Positions 52,284 to 60,548 of a DNA stretch of 64,000 nucleotides are shown here, one piece after another; position 1 is the stretch's first letter; every line of letters starts with the position of its first letter. The stretch is taken from the NCBI GenBank assembly GCA_947626845.1, contig CANQTW010000003.1:62001-126000 (forward strand). The letters are read 5' to 3'. Position numbers and translations under genes: made by a program. The notes beneath the pieces are model-generated. The model did not search any database. It was given only the letters and a program-made list of their open reading frames with translations, and was not told the DNA's origin. Source of the DNA: an uncultured Oscillospiraceae bacterium. GTDB taxonomy: Bacteria; Bacillota; Clostridia; Oscillospirales; Oscillospiraceae.

Positions 52284-53774
52284 CTAATCCTTCAGGAACC
52301 GGCGCACCACGCTGGGAAGCTCCGCCTTGTCAAAACTGTCATTGAACCGGGCTGTCTTTCCGGCCAGCGCCTTCAAAGGCGCCGGAGCGCTGACGCCGGC
52401 GGCGTTTTCCAGCTGTCCGATAAGCTCCGGTCCGGCGCCGGCAGGGGTCTCCCCCAGGGCTTCCAGAACGGCGGCGCAGAATTTAAAGGGGCTGGCGGTG
52501 GAGACCACCACCGCGGACGTGCCGTCCCCCGTCTCCTCCCGGTACTTTTCCAGCACCCCGTAGGCCACGGCGGTGTGGGTGTCCATCAGATAATTATGCT
52601 CCGTAAAGACCCGCCTGATAACGTCCTTCGTCTCCGCGTCCGAGCAGGTCCCGGCGGCGAAGAGTCCGTCCATGGCGGACTTTATCTTTTTGGAGACGGT
52701 GTACTCCCCCGCCCTTTTAAGGGACTCCATATACTCGGCTGTCTCCCGGCTGTCCCCGCCGGACAGATGGTAGAGAAGCCGCTCCAGATTGCTGGACACA
52801 AGGATATCCATTGACGGGGAAATGGTGGTGTAGAACTCCCGTTTCCGGTCATAAACGCCTGTTTTGAAGAAGTCGGTCAGCACATCGTTGCTGTTGGAGG
52901 CGCAGATGAGCTTAGCCACCGGCAGGCCCATGCTTTTGGCGTAAAAGCCCGCCAGGATATCCCCGAAGTTGCCTGTGGGGACGCAGAAATTCACGCTGTC
53001 CCCCAGCGCGATCTCCTGTCCGTTCACCAAATCGCAGTAGGCGGAGATATAGTAGACGATCTGGGGCAGCAGCCGTCCCCAGTTGATGGAGTTGGCCGAA
53101 GAGAGCATCCAGCCGGCGCCGGACAGCTCCTCCCGCATAGCGGGATCGGAGAAGATCTCCTTGACCGTGCTCTGGGCGTCGTCAAAATTGCCGTTGACCG
53201 CGCAGACAAGGACATTTCCGCCGGACTGGCTGGTCATCTGGAGCTTCTGGATGTCCGAGACGCCGTCCCGCGGATAAAAAACGCAAATTTTCGTCCCCTC
53301 CACATCGGCGAAGCCCTCCAGGGCCGCCTTGCCGGTATCGCCGGAGGTGGCCACCAGGATGCAGACCTGCCGCTCCTCGCCGTTTTTCCGGACGGCGGCG
53401 GTGAGCAGATGCGGGAGCATCTGCAGGGCCATATCCTTGAAGGCGCAGGTGGGGCCGTGCCAAAGCTCCAGGAAGTGGGTATTCTTGTCAAGCCTCTTGA
53501 CCGGCGCGATGCGGGGGGTATCGAATCCCCTGGGACTGTAAGCGCGGTTCACAAAGTCCGTGAGCTCCGCCACCTGGTAGTCCTCCAAAAAAAGCTTCAT
53601 GACATACACCGCCCTCTGGCGGTAATTCATGGCGCAAAGCTCCTCCAGCGCGCCGTCGGGGAGCCGCGGGATGGAGGCGGGCACAAAAAGCCCCCCCTCC
53701 ACGCTGAGCCCCTGCTCGATGGCGCGGGCAGAGGATACTGCCGTTTCGTTGTCGCGTGTGCTGATGTAGCGCAT
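52284..53774 (-). CDS. thrC: Threonine synthase
   Basis: A 496-residue PLP enzyme converting O-phosphohomoserine to threonine. It starts MRYISTRDNETAVSSARAIE and has the PLP lysine in CAFKDMALQML (near residue 112) and the phosphate-binding VATSGDTGKAALEGF (near 142). Its length fits the long (fungal/Escherichia coli-like) class. The ATG at 53774 follows GGAGG. No other thr genes are nearby, and no T-box or threonine leader is seen in the short upstream gap of 17 nt from yraN. Confidence 0.95.
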   Translation of the reverse strand: MRYISTRDNETAVSSARAIEQGLSVEGGLFVPASIPRLPDGALEELCAMNYRQRAVYVMKLFLEDYQVAELTDFVNRAYSPRGFDTPRIAPVKRLDKNTHFLELWHGPTCAFKDMALQMLPHLLTAAVRKNGEERQVCILVATSGDTGKAALEGFADVEGTKICVFYPRDGVSDIQKLQMTSQSGGNVLVCAVNGNFDDAQSTVKEIFSDPAMREELSGAGWMLSSANSINWGRLLPQIVYYISAYCDLVNGQEIALGDSVNFCVPTGNFGDILAGFYAKSMGLPVAKLICASNSNDVLTDFFKTGVYDRKREFYTTISPSMDILVSSNLERLLYHLSGGDSRETAEYMESLKRAGEYTVSKKIKSAMDGLFAAGTCSDAETKDVIRRVFTEHNYLMDTHTAVAYGVLEKYREETGDGTSAVVVSTASPFKFCAAVLEALGETPAGAGPELIGQLENAAGVSAPAPLKALAGKTARFNDSFDKAELPSVVRRFLKD

Positions 53775-53791
53775 AGGTGGTTCCTCCAAAA

Positions 53792-54163
53792 TTACCGGTC
53801 CTCGGTAAAAGCGTTTTCGATGTGATTGATGATGGGTCTGGCGGTTTCGGTCCCCTCCGGGGCGTAGACCTCGATGACATCCAGGCGGACCTCCTTATCC
53901 GTCTCGTGGGCGGCCAGATACAGCTTCGCCGTATTGATGATCTTCCCCTGCTTACGGTAAGTGACGGAGTCCCTGGCGTCGGCAAAGTAATCGTCGCGCC
54001 TGGTCTTGACCTCCACAAAGGCCAGCGTTTTGCGGTTTTCGGCGATCAGATCGATTTCCCCGATCTTCGTCCGGAAGCCGGAGGCCACGATCTTGTAGCC
54101 CTTTTTTCTCAGATAGTCCGCCGCGGCGGCCTCGCCCCAGCGTCCCAGCAGCTTCGTATTCAA
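53792..54163 (-). CDS. yraN: YraN-family endonuclease-like protein
   Basis: A 123-residue member of the YraN/UPF0102 family with a restriction-endonuclease-like fold. It starts MNTKLLGRWGEAAAADYLRK and carries GEIDLIAENRKTLAFVEVKT (catalytic-like Asp, then ExK). The biological role is poorly defined. It overlaps rnhB by four bases. The order rplS-lepB-rbgA-rnhB-yraN matches other Firmicutes. Confidence 0.9.
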   Translation of the reverse strand: MNTKLLGRWGEAAAADYLRKKGYKIVASGFRTKIGEIDLIAENRKTLAFVEVKTRRDDYFADARDSVTYRKQGKIINTAKLYLAAHETDKEVRLDVIEVYAPEGTETARPIINHIENAFTEDR

Positions 54164-54756
54164 TGTATTTTCCTCAAGAACGTGACGCGGTGGATCTCCG
54201 ACGGCCCCAGCCTGCGGAGGGCCTCATAGTGCTCCCGCGTCCCGTATCCCTTGTGCTTTTCAAAGCCGTAGCCGGGGTATTTCTCCGCCATCTCGCACAT
54301 AAGCCTGTCACGGGTGACCTTGGCTAAAATGGACGCGGCGGCCACGTTGGCGCTCTTGCCGTCCCCGCCCACCAGCGTGACGTTGGGATATTCTATCCCT
54401 CCGGCACGGTTGCCGTCAATGATCGTCATATCGGGCCGCGCCGAAAGGCCCGCGATGGCCCGGTTCATGGCCAGATAGGTGGCGTTCAGGATATTCAACT
54501 CGTCTATTTCCTCATGGGAGGCAAAGGCCACGCTGTACGCCACGGCCTTCTGCCGGATGATGTCAAACAGCGCCTCCCGCTTCTTTTCCGTGAGCTTCTT
54601 GGAGTCGTTCAGCCCTTCGATCAGCAGCTCCCGCGGCAGGATCACGGCGGCGGCGCATACAGGCCCCGCAAGAGGCCCGCGTCCGGCCTCGTCCACCCCG
54701 GCGACGGCGGTATACCCCTGGGCGTAGAATTCTCTTTCATGCTCCCAAAAATCCAT
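54160..54756 (-). CDS. rnhB: Ribonuclease HII
   Basis: A 198-residue enzyme removing RNA from RNA-DNA hybrids, including single ribonucleotides. VAGVDEAGRGPLAGPV (residues 18-33) provides the Asp-Glu catalytic pair; further acidic residues lie in IIDGNRAG and in ASILAKVTRDRLM. The ATG at 54756 follows GGAGGTG. A repeat copy occupies the gap between it and rbgA. Confidence 0.95.
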   Translation of the reverse strand: MDFWEHEREFYAQGYTAVAGVDEAGRGPLAGPVCAAAVILPRELLIEGLNDSKKLTEKKREALFDIIRQKAVAYSVAFASHEEIDELNILNATYLAMNRAIAGLSARPDMTIIDGNRAGGIEYPNVTLVGGDGKSANVAAASILAKVTRDRLMCEMAEKYPGYGFEKHKGYGTREHYEALRRLGPSEIHRVTFLRKIH

Positions 54757-54770
54757 CGTACACCTCCGGC

Positions 54771-54847
54771 CAGCTTGTCAAATAACTCAAATTCGATTTT
54801 TTCGGTGACTGCGTGTCGCAAAAAGCCCGTCAGGACTGATTCGACCG
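54771..54847 (+). repeat. Dispersed intergenic repeat, copy C
   Basis: CAGCTTGTCAAA, CTCAAATTCGAT, TTTTTTCGGTGACTGCGTG, then GTCGCAAAAAGCCCGTCAGG match copies A (30523) and B (39955, opposite strand). The terminal hairpin is decayed here (ACTGATTCGACCG). It fills the space from the rbgA stop codon to just before the rnhB SD. Confidence 0.6.
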
Positions 54848-55711
54848 TCACACCTTCGGGTCCCCGTCCAGGGTCAGGCGGCCCAGCTTCCCGCCGCGAA
54901 ATTCGTCCAACAGCACCCTGGCCATGCGCTCCGTGTCCAGCTCTCCGCCGGAAACGAGAAAGCCGCGCCGGCGGGCGCAGGACTCAAGAAGCTCAAAGCC
55001 GCTCTTTCCCTCCGGCTCAATGCCAAAGCGCGCGTTCAACGCCTGGGGATACAGGTCTCGGAGCCGCTCGCACAGGCGCGCGCCCAGGGTCTCGGTGTCC
55101 AGGATATCGTCCCGCACGGCGCCTGTAAAGGCCAGGTTCTCCCCGGTCAGCTTGTCCTCAAACCGCGGCCAGAGGAGGCCTGGGGTGTCCAGAAGCTCCA
55201 CGCCGCCGCCCGCGCTGATCCACTGCTTGCCGCGGGTGACGCCGGGCCTGTCGGAGGTCTCGGCGGCTTTCCTTTTGGCGATTCGGTTGATAAAGGAGCT
55301 CTTTCCCACATTGGGGATGCCCAGCACCATGACCCGCAGGGGCTTTCCCGCCTGCCCCCTGGCGGCATAGGCCGCCAGCTTATCCTTCAAAAGCTCCCGC
55401 ACGGCCTCCGGAAAGGCCCCCACGCCTCTGCCGGACTTACAGTCCGTCTCCAGCGCGCCGGCGCCCTGCGCGCGGAACCAGGCGCGCCAGAGCTTCGTCT
55501 TTTCGGGATCGGCCTGATCCACCCGGTTCAGGATGATGAGTCGGGGCTTCCCCGCGGTGAGCTGGTCGATCTCAGGATTGCGGGAGGACCGTGGGACTCT
55601 GGCGTCAACCACCTCGCAGACGGCGTCCACCAGCTTCAAATTCTCCGCCACCATCCTGCGGGCCTTGGCCATATGGCCGGGGAACCACTGGATGTTCATC
55701 TCCGTATCCAT
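54848..55711 (-). CDS. rbgA: Ribosome biogenesis GTPase RbgA/YlqF
   Basis: A 287-residue circularly permuted GTPase needed for late 50S assembly. G4 NRVD (62-65) precedes G1 GIPNVGKS (131-138), and G3 is LDTPGLLWP (near 177). The start at 55711 (MDTEMNIQWFPGHMAKARRM) overlaps the lepB stop as TGATG. The longer frame upstream lies inside lepB. A normal C-terminal domain is present. Confidence 0.96.
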   Translation of the reverse strand: MDTEMNIQWFPGHMAKARRMVAENLKLVDAVCEVVDARVPRSSRNPEIDQLTAGKPRLIILNRVDQADPEKTKLWRAWFRAQGAGALETDCKSGRGVGAFPEAVRELLKDKLAAYAARGQAGKPLRVMVLGIPNVGKSSFINRIAKRKAAETSDRPGVTRGKQWISAGGGVELLDTPGLLWPRFEDKLTGENLAFTGAVRDDILDTETLGARLCERLRDLYPQALNARFGIEPEGKSGFELLESCARRRGFLVSGGELDTERMARVLLDEFRGGKLGRLTLDGDPKV

Positions 55712-56331
55712 CAATAAATACTCCCGATCCTGTCGTAGTCGCGCTCTGAATAGTCGGAAGCAGCCGGGTAAAGCACGATCAGCACCTTCCCGATGACGCA
55801 CCGCTCGTCCACAAAGCCGATGGAGTCCGTGCGGCTGTCCGTGGACCTGTTGCGGTTATCGCCCATGAGGAACAGGAACCCCTCCGGCACCTCCACCGGA
55901 CCCTCAAAGTCCTCTCTCGTGGTGGTGGGCTCGGCTGTATACGGCTCGTCCAGCGCCACACCGTCCACATAGACGATGCCCGCGTCGAAGTCGATGTCCA
56001 CAGTCTGGCCTCCGGTGGCGATGATGCGCTTCACCAGCGGTTCAGGGCCGTAGGAATCGGTCTGCAAAACCACCACGTCGCCGTTTTTAGGCGTATAGAA
56101 AAGGTTCGAGGTCAGGATCATATCTGTATCCAGAAGCGTCGGCTCCATGGAGTGGCCCTTGACGTTGACCACGCGGATGCCGAACATGAAGATAAGGATA
56201 CCGGCGACGATGGCCACAACGATGCACTGGAGCCAGTCGTATATCTCCATCTTCCCCTCGTCCTTATGAGCGGATTTTTGCTTCTTTGGCTCCTGCGGGA
56301 TGCCGGAGCCGTCCTTCAGATCCTCTGTCAC
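55711..56331 (-). CDS. lepB: Signal peptidase I
   Basis: A 206-residue type I signal peptidase. One membrane helix (about residues 33-52) follows a charged N-terminus. The catalytic Ser61 lies in GHSMEPTLLD, and Lys101 in PLVKRIIATGG; GDNRNRSTDSR is the conserved late box. I place the start at GTG 56331, which follows AAAGGCGGTG and lies just after the rplS terminator. The much longer open frame overlaps rplS and is not credible; an ATG at residue 28 is the alternative. Confidence 0.93.
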   Translation of the reverse strand: MTEDLKDGSGIPQEPKKQKSAHKDEGKMEIYDWLQCIVVAIVAGILIFMFGIRVVNVKGHSMEPTLLDTDMILTSNLFYTPKNGDVVVLQTDSYGPEPLVKRIIATGGQTVDIDFDAGIVYVDGVALDEPYTAEPTTTREDFEGPVEVPEGFLFLMGDNRNRSTDSRTDSIGFVDERCVIGKVLIVLYPAASDYSERDYDRIGSIY

Positions 56332-56383
56332 GGTTTCACCGCCTTTCCGAAACGGTAGACTGATGCGGATAGCAAAGATATCA

Positions 56384-56413
56384 AAAAAAGGGGGAACCGT
56401 CTCCCCCTTTTTT
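56384..56413. terminator. Bidirectional terminator after rplS
   Basis: GGGGGA (56390-56395) pairs with TCCCCC (56402-56407), flanked by runs of six or more A and T that extend the stem and give U tracts on both strands. It lies directly past the rplS stop, within 52 nt of the lepB start. Confidence 0.88.
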
Positions 56414-56416
56414 GTG

Positions 56417-56758
56417 TCAGATTCTCTCCTTGACCTTGGCGTTCTTGCCCACGCGGTCTCTGAGGTAATAGAGCTTGGCCCTGCGGACCTTGCCGCGGCG
56501 GACAGTCTCCACAGAGACGATGCTGGGAGAATGGACCGGGAAGACCTTCTCACAGCCCACGTTGTAGGAGATACGGCGGACGGTGATGGTCTCGTTGATG
56601 CCGCCGTGCTTCTTGGCGATGATCGTACCCTCAAAAGCCTGTGTGCGCTCGCGGTTTCCCTCCTTGACACGGACGGTGACGCGGACGGTGTCGCCCACGT
56701 TCATTTCGGGAAGCTCAGGCTTCATGTACTGCTGATTCAGTGTCTCGACTAAATTCAT
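56417..56758 (-). CDS. rplS: 50S ribosomal protein L19
   Basis: A 113-residue L19, with the typical start [20 protein letters not shown], the [20 protein letters not shown] region and the [19 protein letters not shown] end. It sits at the 30S-50S interface. rimM and trmD, which often precede it, are not in the window; pfkA is the upstream neighbour. A structured leader and a promoter lie ahead of it. Confidence 0.97.
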   Translation of the reverse strand: MNLVETLNQQYMKPELPEMNVGDTVRVTVRVKEGNRERTQAFEGTIIAKKHGGINETITVRRISYNVGCEKVFPVHSPSIVSVETVRRGKVRRAKLYYLRDRVGKNAKVKERI

Positions 56759-56824
56759 TGTATTTTTCCTCCCCTCTTGATAGGCGTTCGTACCGCGTTA
56801 CACGGCATAGGACCGCCCCGATAC

Positions 56825-56863
56825 GCGGGAAAACCCTCCTGAAAGGAGCATACCCGCAAAGGC
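56825..56863 (-). promoter_or_regulatory. Structured 5' leader of rplS (possible L19 leader)
   Basis: Minus strand: GCGGG (56857-56853) pairs with CCCGC (56829-56825), enclosing CTCCT/AGGAG (56848-56844, 56840-56836). This lies right after the predicted start point. Ribosomal-protein L19 leaders exist in Bacilli; whether this one belongs to that class is not certain. Confidence 0.4.
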
Positions 56864-56869
56864 TTTGAT

Positions 56870-56898
56870 ATAATAACACAACCTTTTGAAAAATGCAA
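56870..56898 (-). promoter_or_regulatory. Promoter of rplS
   Basis: Minus strand: TTGCAT (56898-56893), a 17-nt spacer and TATTAT (56875-56870). It lies in an AT-rich stretch right after the pfkA stop and gives a leader of about 105 nt. Confidence 0.6.
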
Positions 56899-56935
56899 GA
56901 ATTTTTTTGCTGTTTTTTGATTTTTTGTAAAAACC

Positions 56936-57925
56936 TCACATACCGGAGCGCAGAGTCTCCATCATGGAGTAATTGTGCTCGCCCAGATCCTTCTTCATCT
57001 TCAACGCCTCTACAATGTCCATGGGGAACATCTTCTGCCCGTCGTAACAGATGACCTTGTTGGTCATGCCCTCCGCCAGCACCTTGACGGCGTTGTAGCC
57101 GAAATCCGCCGCCAGGACCCGGTCACGGACGGTGGGACGGCCCCCGCGCTGGACATGGCCGATGATGGTGGCGCGGGTGTCCATGCCCGTCTCCTCCGCC
57201 ACAATCTTGGCCACCTCGGTGGCATGGGCGGCGCCCTCGGCCACGATCACGGCGTAATTGGTGCGCCCGTGCAGCTGGCCCTCGCGGATGGGACGGATGA
57301 CGTCGCGCTTGTAGTCGATGGGCTTTTCCGGCACCAGAACGGCTGAGGCGCCCACGGCCAGGCCCACATAGAGGGCCAGGAAGCCGGCGCGGTTGCCCAT
57401 GACCTCCACCACGGAGCAGCGCTCATGGGACTTCATAGTGTCGTTGAGCTTGTCGATGCACTCAATGGCGGTGTTGCAGGCGGTATCAAAGCCGATGGTG
57501 TAGCTGGTGCAGGCGATGTCGTTGTCGATGGTGGCGGGGATGCCGCACACGCTGATGCCGTACTTGGAAAGCTCCAGCGCGCCCCGGAAGGTGCCGTCGC
57601 CGCCTACGCACACAAGACCGTCGATGCCACGGAAGCGGCAGATGTCCGCGGCCCTCTGCACGCCCTCCGGCGTACGGAACTCGGCGCTCCTGGCGGTGTA
57701 CAGCATGGTGCCGCCAAGGCTTGTGATGCCGGAGACGTCCTGGGGGGTCAGCGGCTCCATGTCTCCCGTGATCAGGCCGTGATAGCCGCGCCGGACACCG
57801 ATGCACTCTATGCCCAGGCTGTGGGCGGTGCGGGCGACGGCGCGAATGGCGGAGTTCATACCCGGCGCGTCGCCGCCGGAGGTGAGAACGCCTATCCTGC
57901 TTACCTTGGATACTGTTTCAGCCAT
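56936..57925 (-). CDS. pfkA: 6-phosphofructokinase
   Basis: A 329-residue glycolytic kinase. It has SGGDAPGMNSAIRAV (17-31), GGDGT (108-112) and the catalytic PATIDNDI (130-137). GGDGT rather than GGDDT points to ATP, not pyrophosphate, as phosphoryl donor, by family rule. MGNRAGFLAL and HVQRGG are also present. I prefer the ATG at 57925 because GGAGG lies 8 nt upstream of it; the ATG at 57940 would place that SD inside the gene. No pyk is nearby. Confidence 0.95.
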   Translation of the reverse strand: MAETVSKVSRIGVLTSGGDAPGMNSAIRAVARTAHSLGIECIGVRRGYHGLITGDMEPLTPQDVSGITSLGGTMLYTARSAEFRTPEGVQRAADICRFRGIDGLVCVGGDGTFRGALELSKYGISVCGIPATIDNDIACTSYTIGFDTACNTAIECIDKLNDTMKSHERCSVVEVMGNRAGFLALYVGLAVGASAVLVPEKPIDYKRDVIRPIREGQLHGRTNYAVIVAEGAAHATEVAKIVAEETGMDTRATIIGHVQRGGRPTVRDRVLAADFGYNAVKVLAEGMTNKVICYDGQKMFPMDIVEALKMKKDLGEHNYSMMETLRSGM

Positions 57926-58003
57926 GATGTTTTCCTCCATTTTCTCTCTGGGGACTTTAGCTGCCGGGTCGGCCCCTTGTCAGGCCTTGCCGGACAGCGC
58001 GGT

Positions 58004-58654
58004 TTATCTGAATATATTCATATCCTTATCAAAAACTTCCAGGCGCTTTGTCCTGACAAAATCAGGCGTCAGGGCCGGCGAGAGCTGCCGGACAGCCTCT
58101 ATCAGCTGGGCCGGGGACAAAACCGGCTCCTGGGCGGAAAGCCGCGCGGTGAGCAAAAGCTCGGACGGGGAAACGCCGCTTACCGTCAGGGACGCGATCA
58201 GGGGCTTGATATCCACCCTGGCGGTCTGGCGCTTCGTGCGCTTTTCCATCACAAGCTCCGGTCCAGCAAAAAAAGCCGCAAGCTCCTCCGCCGGATGAAC
58301 TTCATTATAGTAAAACAAATGCGCCTCTATGTCAAGCCATTTGATATATTTAAATTTCGTATCTGACTCGTAGGCGTCCAGGACCCGTATCCCCTCCGGC
58401 AGTACGGCGTTGAGGCGCGCCGGAAGCTCGGAAAGGCCGGCCTCCCCCTCCAGCGCGAACTCCATAAGCTCGCACCGGCTCTCCACGCCAACGGAAAGGG
58501 GCAGGGCGAAATTCATATAGGGGTGGGGGTTGAAGCCCTCGGTGTGCCTTATCCGCACCCCCGCCCGGATAAAGGCCCGCTGCATGGTGCGCATCAGGTC
58601 AAGGTGCGAGATGAATACGGCCCGCCCCGACTTGGCAAACAAGATCCTATTCAT
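58004..58654 (-). CDS. TIGR03936-family (DUF2344) radical SAM-associated protein
   Basis: A 216-residue protein with the DUF2344 start MNRILFAKSGRAVFISHLDL and the GFNPHPYMNFALPLSVGVES region. It pairs with the radical SAM protein encoded just upstream, overlapping by 8 nt. Together they resemble the split halves of a longer protein found in other phyla. The biochemical role is unknown. In clostridia the pair is often followed by rng and rplU-rpmA; here pfkA follows instead. ATG 58654 is preferred over GTG 58663 because AGAGGTGG precedes it at good spacing. Confidence 0.88.
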   Translation of the reverse strand: MNRILFAKSGRAVFISHLDLMRTMQRAFIRAGVRIRHTEGFNPHPYMNFALPLSVGVESRCELMEFALEGEAGLSELPARLNAVLPEGIRVLDAYESDTKFKYIKWLDIEAHLFYYNEVHPAEELAAFFAGPELVMEKRTKRQTARVDIKPLIASLTVSGVSPSELLLTARLSAQEPVLSPAQLIEAVRQLSPALTPDFVRTKRLEVFDKDMNIFR

Positions 58655-60482
58655 CGCACCCACCTCTTTTCAAAAGGCAGTTGGCCCCACAGCCCATGCA
58701 CTTTACCCGGCAGTCCGGCGTGACGCGCCCGGCGTAGGCCTCTCGCCGCTCGCGGGCAAGATAGCGCTTGGCGACGCCCACGTCGATAACGTCCCAGGGG
58801 AAAAGCTCTTCCTCTCCCCGTTCGCGGGCGGCATAGAAATCCGGATCGAGCCCGCAGGCCCGAAAGGCGTCCATCCAGCGCTCAAAGCTGAAATAATCCG
58901 TCCAGGAATCAAGCCTGCCGCCGCGCTTCCATACCTCCTCGATGACAGCGCCCATCCGCCGGTCTCCCCGCGACAGGGCGGCCTCGATGAGGCTGACATG
59001 GGGCTCGTGCCAGTTGTAGACGATGGAGCGGGAGGTAATGGATTCCCGCAGGAGCTTCACGCGCCTTAAATACTCCTCCACACCGGTCTGCGCCTCCCAC
59101 TCAAAGGGCGTGTGGGGCTTGGGGACGAACATGGAGGTGCTGACGGTGATCTTCACACCCCGCGATTTATTCGCCGCGTACTCCCGCCAGGTGTGCAGGA
59201 CCTTCTCGGCCAGCCGCGCGATGGCGGTCACGTCCTCGTCGGTCTCCGTAGGCAGGCCCAGCATGAAATAGAGTTTCAGGGTGTTCCAGCCGCCCTCAAA
59301 GGCCACGCGGCAGGAGTGAAGAAGCTCCTCCTCGGTGACGTTCTTGTTGATCACGTCCCGCAGGCGCTGGCTCCCGGCCTCCGGGGCGAAGGTGAGGCCG
59401 GATTTGCGCACCTTCTGTACCCGCTCCATAAGGCCCATGGAGAAGTTATCCGCCCGCAGGGAGGGCAGGGAAAGGCTTATTTTCCGGGGCTCGCACCACT
59501 CCAAAAGGCCGTCTGTCAGCTGGGCGAGGCCCTTGAAATCGCTGGTGGACAGGCTCGACAGGGTGATCTCCTCATACCCGGAGCTCTCCAGCGCCGCCCT
59601 GGCCTTATCCAGAAGAAATGCGGTGCTGTGCCGCCGTACCGGCCGGTAGACAAAGCCCGCCTGGCAGAACCGGCACCCGCGGACGCACCCGCGAAAAAGC
59701 TCCAGCACTACCCTGTCGTGGACGATCTCGGTGGAGGGAACGATGGCGTTGGTGGGATAAAAGGCGCTGTCCATGTCCTCAATGATGCGCTTTGTGACCT
59801 TTTCCGGCGCGTCCTCCCGGCGGGCGACGCGCTTGAGCGTCCCGTCGCCGTTGTACTCAGGTTCGTAAAGGCTGGGCACATAGACGCCGGGGATCTTGGC
59901 CGCCTCCCGCAAAAAACGCGGCTTGTCCCACCCCTCCGCCTTCGCCTTGCGCAGAAGCCTCAGGATCTCAATGTCCAGCTCCTCCCCCTCGCCGATGGCG
60001 CAAAGGTCCAGAAAATCCGCCATGGGTTCGGGATTGACGCAGGAGGTGCCGCCGGCAAAGACAAGGGGCGTCAGCGATCTCCTATCGGCGCTCCTCACCG
60101 GGATACCCGCCAGATCCAGCATATTGAGGACGCTGGTGTAGGCCATCTCATAGCCCAGGGAGAAGCCGATTGCGTCAAACGCGAACAGCGGGTCGCCGCT
60201 CTCCAGGGCGTAAAGAGGCATACGGACGCGGCGCATCTCCTCCTCCATGTCCCCCCAGGGGGCAAAGCACCGCTCGCACCACATCCCCGGCTCGGCGTTG
60301 ATGGCGCCGTAGAGGATCTGAAGCCCCAAATTGGACATGCCGATCTCATAGGTATCGGGGAAGCAGAACGCCATACGGATATCCACATCCGCCTTATCCT
60401 TGATGATTTGATTGTACTCCCCGCCGGTGTAGCGGGCAGGCTTCTGGACCTTCAGCAATATCCTCTCAAGCACATCATCCAT
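58647..60482 (-). CDS. TIGR03960-family B12-binding/radical SAM protein
   Basis: A 611-residue radical SAM protein. The N-terminal part (about 1-190) resembles a B12-binding-like fold (ADVDIRMAFCFPDTYEIGMS). The 4Fe-4S ligands lie in RGCVRGCRFCQAG (near residue 268), and the SAM-binding SLSTSDF and FAPEAGSQRLRDVINKN follow. The C-terminus is Cys-rich (CRVKCMGCGANC), suggesting an extra metal site. The substrate is unknown. It is encoded with its DUF2344 partner and has its own promoter at 60520. Confidence 0.9.
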   Translation of the reverse strand: MDDVLERILLKVQKPARYTGGEYNQIIKDKADVDIRMAFCFPDTYEIGMSNLGLQILYGAINAEPGMWCERCFAPWGDMEEEMRRVRMPLYALESGDPLFAFDAIGFSLGYEMAYTSVLNMLDLAGIPVRSADRRSLTPLVFAGGTSCVNPEPMADFLDLCAIGEGEELDIEILRLLRKAKAEGWDKPRFLREAAKIPGVYVPSLYEPEYNGDGTLKRVARREDAPEKVTKRIIEDMDSAFYPTNAIVPSTEIVHDRVVLELFRGCVRGCRFCQAGFVYRPVRRHSTAFLLDKARAALESSGYEEITLSSLSTSDFKGLAQLTDGLLEWCEPRKISLSLPSLRADNFSMGLMERVQKVRKSGLTFAPEAGSQRLRDVINKNVTEEELLHSCRVAFEGGWNTLKLYFMLGLPTETDEDVTAIARLAEKVLHTWREYAANKSRGVKITVSTSMFVPKPHTPFEWEAQTGVEEYLRRVKLLRESITSRSIVYNWHEPHVSLIEAALSRGDRRMGAVIEEVWKRGGRLDSWTDYFSFERWMDAFRACGLDPDFYAARERGEEELFPWDVIDVGVAKRYLARERREAYAGRVTPDCRVKCMGCGANCLLKRGGCDE

Positions 60483-60519
60483 AGCACAAACCGCCTGAAA
60501 TCAAGAGTATGACAGTATG

Positions 60520-60548
60520 ATTGTACACTATCTCAGCGGCGTTTGCAA
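60520..60548 (-). promoter_or_regulatory. Promoter of the radical SAM gene pair
   Basis: Minus strand: TTGCAA (60548-60543), a 17-nt spacer and TACAAT (60525-60520). It overlaps the last codons of the SpoIVFB-like gene and lies 38 nt before the ATG. Confidence 0.5.
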
